The translations under genes and the position numbers were made by a program. DNA of 5,740 bases, taken from NCBI GenBank assembly GCA_002453165.1, contig DKGH01000076.1, positions 1 through 5,740 on the forward strand, given 5' to 3'. Origin of the DNA: Verrucomicrobia bacterium UBA6775. GTDB taxonomy: Bacteria > Verrucomicrobiota > Verrucomicrobiia > Limisphaerales > UBA1096. Shown here in pieces: positions 1-4,508 of the stretch. A model generated the notes under the pieces. It ran no database searches. It had not been told where the DNA came from and worked only from the letters and a program-made list of their open reading frames with translations. How positions within the stretch are numbered: position 1 is the stretch's first letter; each line of letters opens with the position of its first letter.

Positions 1-861
1 CTCGTTTTCAACTCTTAAATCAACCTCTATTCCCTCCTCAAGAAACTGTTTTATCGCATTAAAATCGCCACCAGCTACCGCGCCATGAATCGAACCATGC
101 TTGCCGCCGTGATTACGTAAGATTTCCGATATTTCATCATTTCTCCCTAAAATAGCTGAGTCAAACGGAGTTTCGCCTTGTTTACCTTCAGCGTTCACAT
201 CCGCACCGTTGTTAATTAGTAGTTCAGCAACATCTTTGTGATCCCAATAAGCTGCTTTATGTAATGGGGTGGTTTCCCCCTCACCCACCGCGTTTACATC
301 CGCTCCCTTTTCAATGAGTAATTCAACGATTTGATAATTGACTTCTTCGTTAACAGCCCAATGTAGCGGAGTGTTATCACCTTCCTTAAAACTATATTTA
401 TTAGATCCTTCATACTCGGTAATAACCCCCACCCTGCTGTTGACGTCCGCCCCTTCCTCTAACGCCTCGCGGACGGCTTCAAGATCTCCATCTTCGACTG
501 CCAAGAAAATAGCCACTCTTTCCTTAAACTCTGAATGTCCAGAAATGAGACTGCTAATTTCTCCCACAAATGGCAAAACACACACCGCAACCATGATCAA
601 CAATGCATATGGCCAGGGTATCAAAAAGAAGTTCTTGGAAGATCCTGTTGGGCGGGCTTTTTTCCGCAGTGGCGGCGGGGGCGATTGCGTCAACGGAGGC
701 GGAGGTGCAACTGAAGGACCCTCGTTTAGCAGTGGAGGAGGTGCCGTTGCGATCGGAGGAACAGGGACACTTCCATTACAGGCCGGGCATTGGATCGTCT
801 GGCCAGCCAATTCAGCCGGGATGTCCAGACGCTGATGACAACTTGGACATGGTATTTTCAT
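1..861 (-). CDS. Zinc-ribbon / transmembrane / ankyrin-repeat protein (3' end outside window)
   Basis: The minus strand is open from an ATG at 861 to the left edge, giving 287 residues without a stop. Residues 5-28 form a small zinc ribbon with paired cysteines C5-x2-C8 and C25-x2-C28 (PCPSCHQRLD, QCPACNG). Residues 33-65 are a proline-rich linker. A basic patch (LRKKARP, 65-71) precedes a hydrophobic segment at about 78-100, read as one transmembrane helix. From about 117 onward there are ankyrin units: 117-141, 162-191 (NTPLHWAV...LLIEKGADVNA), 196-224 (TTPLHKAA...LLINNGADVNA), 229-255 and 257-287, with a roughly 20-residue insertion between the first two. Ankyrin repeats bind proteins; the partner is unknown. 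Positive residues before the helix suggest the ribbon is cytoplasmic and the ankyrins extracytoplasmic (inference). No Shine-Dalgarno is visible and there is an in-frame stop upstream of the ATG. The gene is AT-richer than its neighbours, which could reflect transfer. Confidence 0.9.
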   Translation of the reverse strand, partial: MKIPCPSCHQRLDIPAELAGQTIQCPACNGSVPVPPIATAPPPLLNEGPSVAPPPPLTQSPPPPLRKKARPTGSSKNFFLIPWPYALLIMVAVCVLPFVGEISSLISGHSEFKERVAIFLAVEDGDLEAVREALEEGADVNSRVGVITEYEGSNKYSFKEGDNTPLHWAVNEEVNYQIVELLIEKGADVNAVGEGETTPLHKAAYWDHKDVAELLINNGADVNAEGKQGETPFDSAILGRNDEISEILRNHGGKHGSIHGAVAGGDFNAIKQFLEEGIEVDLRVENE

Positions 862-1080
862 ATTTGGACAAAACAATTGTATGGCAAAAATGGATTGTTG
901 AAAGATTTTTATTTAATTCGATGTTAATTTTTAACCCACACCAGTCCGGCGAATCCCCGATTTAGCAGGAATCACGATGGTTTTATTGTTCACAAACTGA
1001 AAAAAATTCTCATTCTCGATTGGAACTGCTCAAGACGAGTAAACGAACAACCGCAGCAACTACGACCAGCGACAACACAC

Positions 1081-1092
1081 CTTGGCCAAGCG
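1081..1092. repeat. Dispersed palindromic repeat, copy 1 (CTTGGCCAAGCG)
   Basis: This is a 12-bp match to the 14-bp core CGCTTGGCCAAGCG found elsewhere in the window, lacking only the two leftmost bases. It lies in the gene-free stretch downstream of the M3 peptidase gene. It is followed by a G, as are the copies at 1164 and 4436. Confidence 0.6.
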
Positions 1093-1122
1093 GAAGGGTT
1101 GGCGGGCGAATCCCTGATGAGT

Positions 1123-1135
1123 CAAAACCAAGCGG
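1123..1135 (+). repeat. Half-site of the dispersed repeat with its CAAAACC flank
   Basis: The stretch CAAAACCAAGCGG matches the outer flank and first arm of the copy at 4436-4457, but the central GGCC and second arm are absent. The shared flank outside the palindrome suggests that the repeat unit is larger than the 14-bp core and that this is a decayed or partial copy. Confidence 0.4.
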
Positions 1136-1144
1136 ACTCACAGG

Positions 1145-1177
1145 CTGGCCCCGCCAGTGTTGGCGCTTGGCCAAGCG
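1145..1177. repeat. Three overlapping short hairpins just downstream of the peptidase stop, including palindrome copy 2
   Basis: Three inverted repeats follow one another: CTGGC-CCC-GCCAG (1145-1157), CGCCA-GTGT-TGGCG (1152-1165) and the 14-bp palindrome CGCTTGGCCAAGCG (1164-1177). The first two overlap, so only one can form at a time. The last begins 3 bp beyond the stop codon of the M3 peptidase. In the minus-strand transcript these would lie in the 3' untranslated region. There is no U-run, so a classic intrinsic terminator is doubtful. A role in 3'-end stability or factor-dependent ending is possible. Confidence 0.55.
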
Positions 1178-1180
1178 GCT

Positions 1181-3307
1181 TTATTCGGCGATGCCCAAGT
1201 CGTTCAGGAAGGGCTTGAGGGAGCGGGGGCGGCCGAGGAATTTCTCGATCGACTCGTTGACGTCGCGGGAGTCGCCGACCTCGTAAATCTCGCGGCGCAG
1301 ACGCATGCCCGCCTTTTTGTCGTAGTACCGATTCGGAGCCATCTCGAAGACTGTGGCCATGTCCGCAGAGATGGCATCCGCCCAGGCGTAGCCGTAGTAG
1401 CCTGCATCGTAGCCCATCAGGTGACCAAAGTAGCCGACGAACGAGGTATTGTCCTGCGGCTTCATATAAACGTCCTCGGTGATCTGGTGTGACAATTCAA
1501 CCGGGTCGAGGGCGTTGGCCTCGTCCACACTCAACGTGTGCAGGCCAAGATCGACCAACCCATACGAGAGTTGGCGGCGATAGTGCCGCGCGATGGTCGC
1601 CTTCTTGGCCTCCTGCAGTTTATCGAGAACGGATTGCGGGATCTTAACGGATGAATCGCGGTAGTCCGCTGCGAACGCATCGAGCACGGTTTTGTCCCAG
1701 ATCCAGTTTTCGAGCATCTGCGACGGCGCCTCGACGAAGTCACGCGGCACACTCGTACCGGCGAAGCGGCTGAATTTTGTGCGAGTCAAAATACCGTGTA
1801 GCGCATGGCCAAACTCATGGAACAGCGTCTCGACATTGTCGTGCGAGAGCAGCGAGGGCTTGTTCTTGCCCGGTGTCGGGAAATTGCAGATGAGCGCCAC
1901 AGTGGGCCGCTGATAATGGCCACTGGGCAGTCGCTTGCCGGAGATGAGCGGGAACATCGCGAAGTGATTAAACTTGCCCTCGCGCGGAAACATGTCGAGG
2001 TACAACGCGCCAAGCGGCTCGCCCGACAGTGAGTCGTAAACTAGGTGCAGCGTGACCTTTTCGTTCCACTTGTAGTCCGGCTTGGCCTCGACGATCTTCA
2101 GGCGAAAGATATCCTCGTACACCCGGAACATGCCCTGCAACGTCTGCTCGTACGGGAAAAACACGCGCAACTGCTCGGCATCGACGGAGAACTTCTCCTT
2201 CTTGTAGAGATTCTCGTAATAAAAAATATCCCACATGTGGACAATGGCATTCGGGTCGCCGGTCTCCGCCTGTTTTATCTTGGTGAACTCCTCCATCTCG
2301 GCCTTCCACTTCGGCTCGAGGCCGCGCTTGAGGTTCATCAAAAAGTCGCTCGCAGTCTTACCGTCGCCGGCCATCTTGACCTCGCAGCGGTAATCGGCCC
2401 ACGTCTCGTAGCCGAGTTTGTTGGCGATCACAGCGCGGAGTTGCAGCACCTTTTTCAGCAGCGGAACATTCTTGTCGCTGGCCAGCACCAGTCGCTCAGC
2501 GGAAAAACGAATGCGCGTCTGCTCCACCTTCGCGCTGCGCAAAATGTTGAGATAATGAAACGTCACATTGGCCTGCAGCGTGTACTCGTCGTCGCCGGTT
2601 TTGACCTGCTCGAGGAACGACTCCGGCAACCCCTCGAGCTCAGCCTTGGTGAACTTAAGTGATTTTTTGGCATTGGTGATGTTGGTGCGAAATTCCGTTG
2701 TAGCCGCGGAGAGTTCCTTGCGAAGCGCCTCGACCTCATCACGCTCGGCCTTGGCCAAGTGCAAACCGGCTCGGCGATAGTCGCGCAGCGTCTGCTCGAG
2801 CATCCGCTTGCCCTCTCCCTTCAAGCTTGGCTTGGAGTCGGCATAAGCCTTCACAGCGCGGTAGACATCCTCACGGTAATCCAGCCCGACAGCCCACTCG
2901 TCCACTTTTTTGATGGCCTCAGTCGCCTTGGCCCGGTGCTCGGCATTCTCGCTGGTTTCCTTGAGCATGTAGGTGCGGTTGGCCACCAGCGACACCTCAA
3001 ACGACATGTCGTCCAGCGCGCCGATGGTGTTCTCAAACGTCACCTCCCGTGGTTTGATTTTGCCGATGGCGTCGAGCTTGGCGTTGGCCGCCTCGATAGC
3101 GGCGTCCACCGCGTCCAGCGAGGCCTGTGGCGAGCGCTCGAACGGTGGCAGCGAAACGATCGAGTCGTGGCGCTCCGCGATACTTTCAAACTTGGCCCAG
3201 TCGGCGGAGAATTCCGCCTCCGGCGCGAGGCTGATGGTCGGGGAGGAACAGGCAACAAGCATGCCAGTCATCGCGAGGAGTGCAGTGCGAAAGATCATGC
3301 GCTGCAC
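1181..3307 (-). CDS. M3 family zinc metallopeptidase (thimet oligopeptidase-like), lipoprotein
   Basis: This 708-residue protein is a complete M3A-type oligopeptidase, a family that cleaves short peptides in an enclosed channel using one zinc ion. The zinc site is HEFGH at 497-501, within TLFHEFGHALHG. The third ligand is E526 in DFVEAPSQMLENW, 29 residues after the first histidine as in thimet oligopeptidase. The downstream GHLMGYDAGYYGYAW block (about 628-642) carries H629 and tyrosines matching the substrate-binding loop. The N terminus is a lipoprotein signal, FRTALLAMTGMLVAC-SS, with lipobox LVAC and C20, so the enzyme is probably exported and lipid-anchored. Well-known bacterial relatives (OpdA, Dcp) are mostly cytoplasmic. 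The start at 3307 is GTG; an ATG three codons in (3298) would give 705 residues and an equally good signal peptide, and neither has a clear ribosome site. It follows the methyltransferase gene by 34 bp and is likely co-transcribed. Substrate is unknown; peptide scavenging or signal-peptide turnover is inference. Confidence 0.95.
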   Translation of the reverse strand: MQRMIFRTALLAMTGMLVACSSPTISLAPEAEFSADWAKFESIAERHDSIVSLPPFERSPQASLDAVDAAIEAANAKLDAIGKIKPREVTFENTIGALDDMSFEVSLVANRTYMLKETSENAEHRAKATEAIKKVDEWAVGLDYREDVYRAVKAYADSKPSLKGEGKRMLEQTLRDYRRAGLHLAKAERDEVEALRKELSAATTEFRTNITNAKKSLKFTKAELEGLPESFLEQVKTGDDEYTLQANVTFHYLNILRSAKVEQTRIRFSAERLVLASDKNVPLLKKVLQLRAVIANKLGYETWADYRCEVKMAGDGKTASDFLMNLKRGLEPKWKAEMEEFTKIKQAETGDPNAIVHMWDIFYYENLYKKEKFSVDAEQLRVFFPYEQTLQGMFRVYEDIFRLKIVEAKPDYKWNEKVTLHLVYDSLSGEPLGALYLDMFPREGKFNHFAMFPLISGKRLPSGHYQRPTVALICNFPTPGKNKPSLLSHDNVETLFHEFGHALHGILTRTKFSRFAGTSVPRDFVEAPSQMLENWIWDKTVLDAFAADYRDSSVKIPQSVLDKLQEAKKATIARHYRRQLSYGLVDLGLHTLSVDEANALDPVELSHQITEDVYMKPQDNTSFVGYFGHLMGYDAGYYGYAWADAISADMATVFEMAPNRYYDKKAGMRLRREIYEVGDSRDVNESIEKFLGRPRSLKPFLNDLGIAE

Positions 3308-3341
3308 GCTACCGCCGGCGGCCGGCTGCGCTCAAGCAGAT

Positions 3342-4148
3342 TCAGGGGATGAGTATCCCGGTCGCCCGCGCTTGGCCAAGCGCGGGCATGTCCACGCGCC
3401 GGGCCTTGATCGCCACGTAGGGCGGCACGTAGTGGCTGCGGTGCCGAAAGCTACCCGGCTCGGCCCCGGCGTTGCCGTGGTTCGGTTCCGCCAAGTCCTC
3501 GATCACGAAGCCCGCCCGGCACAGCCCGCCGATCAGTTCCTCCCAGCGATGCACGAACTCCAGCGCCCCCTTCTCGCGATGCTCAAAGTCTCCCTGCAAC
3601 GGCGGCAGCGGTCCCTTATCATAATAACTTTGCGTGACCGCGTAGCCGCTCGGGAACGGCGTCGGTGCCGCCTGCAGGTTCGTCGGTTGCTTATGCTGGC
3701 TCAAATATTGCCCCCCCACCCTCAGCACTCGAGTAATTTCATCGTACACCTTGGCCAAGTTTGGAACATAACAGGTGCTGACCGGCTGACTGACCAAGTC
3801 AAACGAGGCGTTGGCCAGCATCGAGAGGTCGTCCATCGACCCAACGAGCGCAGTCAACTTCAAGCCGCGCTCGTTGGCCACGCGTTTGTCCTGCTCGATC
3901 ATCTCCGGGCTGATGTCCACCACCGTGACCACCGCACCCGCTGCAGCGTACAGCGGCGCCTGCAACCCGCCGCCGCCCGCAAGGCAAAGCACCTGTTTGC
4001 CTTCGAGCCCGCCCGTGATCCAGCCGCGCCCATTGATCGCCTTTAACGGATTCTCGAACTCCTTATCGCGCGCCGTACGCGTGTGCAGTCGCCCCTGCTG
4101 AACTCGCTCGTCCCAGACTCGCCGATTGTGGTCCTGTGCCAAATCCAC
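3342..4148 (-). CDS. Class I SAM-dependent methyltransferase
   Basis: The frame opens at 4235 (ATG), but the first 29 residues are encoded by a terminator hairpin and a dispersed repeat. I place the start at GTG 4148, which gives VDLAQDHNRRVWDERV. That matches the usual beginning of this family (Mx-x-A-x-HN-x-x-x-WD) and yields 268 residues. The SAM-binding motif I is VLCLAGGGGLQAP (53-65). The acidic residue ending strand 2 is D78 (VTVVDIS). A DLVSQPVSTCYVP segment (117-129) corresponds to motif IV, followed by VLRVGGQYLS. The substrate (small molecule, protein or nucleic acid) cannot be told from the sequence. Recognisable family sequence ends around ARR (residue 251). The last 17 residues (VDMPALGQARATGILIP) come from a 24-bp palindrome and look like an accidental extension. 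The M3 peptidase gene follows after 34 bp in the same direction. Confidence 0.88.
   Translation of the reverse strand: MDLAQDHNRRVWDERVQQGRLHTRTARDKEFENPLKAINGRGWITGGLEGKQVLCLAGGGGLQAPLYAAAGAVVTVVDISPEMIEQDKRVANERGLKLTALVGSMDDLSMLANASFDLVSQPVSTCYVPNLAKVYDEITRVLRVGGQYLSQHKQPTNLQAAPTPFPSGYAVTQSYYDKGPLPPLQGDFEHREKGALEFVHRWEELIGGLCRAGFVIEDLAEPNHGNAGAEPGSFRHRSHYVPPYVAIKARRVDMPALGQARATGILIP
3364..3387. repeat. Dispersed palindromic repeat, copy 3: perfect 24-bp palindrome inside the methyltransferase frame
   Basis: The 14-bp core CGCTTGGCCAAGCG is extended on both sides (GCCCG on the left, CGGGC on the right) into a perfect 24-bp palindrome. It is read through as PALGQAR in the methyltransferase C-terminal tail, 19 bp before the stop codon. 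The same peptide signature ALGQAR appears in the disputed N-terminal extension of the same frame, where another copy is read. Confidence 0.75.
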
Positions 4149-4172
4149 GCGGGCGTTGTAGCCCCGGCGCCG

Positions 4173-4194
4173 CGCTTGGCCAAGCGCTTGGTTT
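4173..4194 (-). repeat. Dispersed palindromic repeat, copy 4; left arm of a 22-bp perfect inverted repeat
   Basis: The core CGCTTGGCCAAGCG is followed by CTTGGTTT, so two palindromes overlap here (the core, and CCAAGCGCTTGG at 4180-4191). The whole 22 bp is the exact reverse complement of 4436-4457. It lies between the hairpin/terminator at 4194-4235 and the GTG start of the methyltransferase. Confidence 0.75.
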
Positions 4195-4235
4195 GAAAAG
4201 AGAATGGTCCCGGCTGTTTTCACAACCGGGACCAT
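4194..4235 (-). terminator. Minus-strand intrinsic terminator-like hairpin with GAAA tetraloop, upstream of the methyltransferase
   Basis: Read on the minus strand, ATGGTCCCGGTTGT pairs with ACAGCCGGGACCAT around a GAAA loop. This is a 14-bp stem with a single G-U wobble and a GNRA-type tetraloop. It is followed by TCTCTTTTC, a T-rich though imperfect tail. Read on the plus strand the wobble becomes a C-A mismatch and no T-run follows, so the structure is oriented for minus-strand RNA. It sits before the methyltransferase start, so it could end a short upstream transcript or act as an attenuator in the operon leader. Confidence 0.6.
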
Positions 4236-4306
4236 CTATGAGCAATAAGCATTAAGCTTATTTTCGGACGTGCACTAAACCGCAACCGTTATGACACACG
4301 CCCAAA

Positions 4307-4334
4307 TTTATATTCACAAACCATTGCCTATCAA
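4307..4334 (-). promoter_or_regulatory. Possible sigma-70-type promoter, minus strand
   Basis: On the minus strand TTGATA (plus 4329-4334) and TATAAA (plus 4307-4312) are 16 bp apart, each one base from the E. coli consensus. Transcription would start near 4300, giving a leader of roughly 150 nt before the methyltransferase GTG, or a transcript of roughly 105 nt if the terminator at 4194-4235 acts. The region is AT-rich, so a chance match is quite possible. Confidence 0.3.
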
Positions 4335-4435
4335 TGAGTTCGGCGGTTTGTTGCTCGGCTAACGAAAAAAGTATTGCGTTAAAAATATTATGCAAGCGGT
4401 TTTTTCAGTTTTTTTTTGATCCTCAATTACCATCA

Positions 4436-4457
4436 AAACCAAGCGCTTGGCCAAGCG
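4436..4457 (+). repeat. Dispersed palindromic repeat, copy 5; right arm of a 22-bp perfect inverted repeat
   Basis: AAACCAAG followed by the 14-bp core CGCTTGGCCAAGCG is the exact inverted copy of 4173-4194. The two arms enclose 241 bp. This copy ends 51 bp before the helicase start codon, so it would lie in the helicase promoter or leader. The matching flank (AAACC) shows the repeat unit extends beyond the palindrome on one side. Confidence 0.75.
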
Positions 4458-4508
4458 GAGGCGGTTTTGCGTTTCATCGCAGTGATGTTTCTGTTACTCA
4501 TCCCCGCC

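Larger units (their letters stand above)
862..1180. other. Intergenic region between ankyrin gene and M3 peptidase gene
   Basis: No convincing gene lies here. The left part (862-1020) is AT-rich and should hold the promoter of the ankyrin gene. A weak minus-strand candidate has TTTCAA (plus 898-903) and TACAAT (plus 876-881) 16 bp apart, which would give a leader of only a few bases. The right part (1081-1177) is packed with short palindromes, described separately. A short direct repeat, GGCGAATCCC followed by C or T and then GAT, occurs at 949-962 and 1105-1118. The forward frame at 1020-1286 runs into the peptidase gene and has low-complexity composition, so it is not called. Confidence 0.6.
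4149..4508. other. Divergent intergenic region between methyltransferase and helicase genes
   Basis: This 360-bp region separates the leftward methyltransferase operon from the rightward helicase gene. It contains two inverted palindromic repeat copies (4173-4194 and 4436-4457), a strong minus-strand terminator-like hairpin (4194-4235), a smaller hairpin AATAAGC-ATTAA-GCTTATT (4244-4262) and a tentative minus-strand promoter (4307-4334). Two T-runs (6 at 4400 and 9 at 4409) lie on the plus strand without a convincing GC-rich stem before them. I see no convincing plus-strand promoter for the helicase. The interior is AT-rich compared with both flanking genes. The longest minus-strand reading frame noticed (about 24 codons, from near 4430) is not convincing. 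Confidence 0.6.

Noticed and set aside
338..965. Plus-strand frames opposite the ankyrin gene (338-835 and 603-965)
   Set aside because: The minus strand gives a coherent zinc ribbon, membrane helix and ankyrin repeats over the same bases.
2045..3352. Long plus-strand reading frames (2045-2662 and 2759-3352) opposite the M3 peptidase gene
   Set aside because: They lie fully antisense to a gene with clear catalytic motifs and family-length alignment. GC-rich codon use explains long opposite frames, and they show no recognisable domains.
2750..3759. Two further CTTGGCCAAG matches inside genes (2750-2759 and 3750-3759)
   Set aside because: Both encode Leu-Ala-Lys in well-aligned parts of the peptidase and methyltransferase and lack the outer CG bases of the 14-bp core, so they are likely coincidental codon use.
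2973..4046. A 357-codon plus-strand frame across the peptidase-methyltransferase junction
   Set aside because: It spans two well-supported minus-strand genes and its product is low in recognisable structure, so it is an antisense shadow.
4396..4420. Plus-strand T-runs as a terminator
   Set aside because: No GC-rich stem precedes either T-run, and no plus-strand gene lies upstream to be ended.
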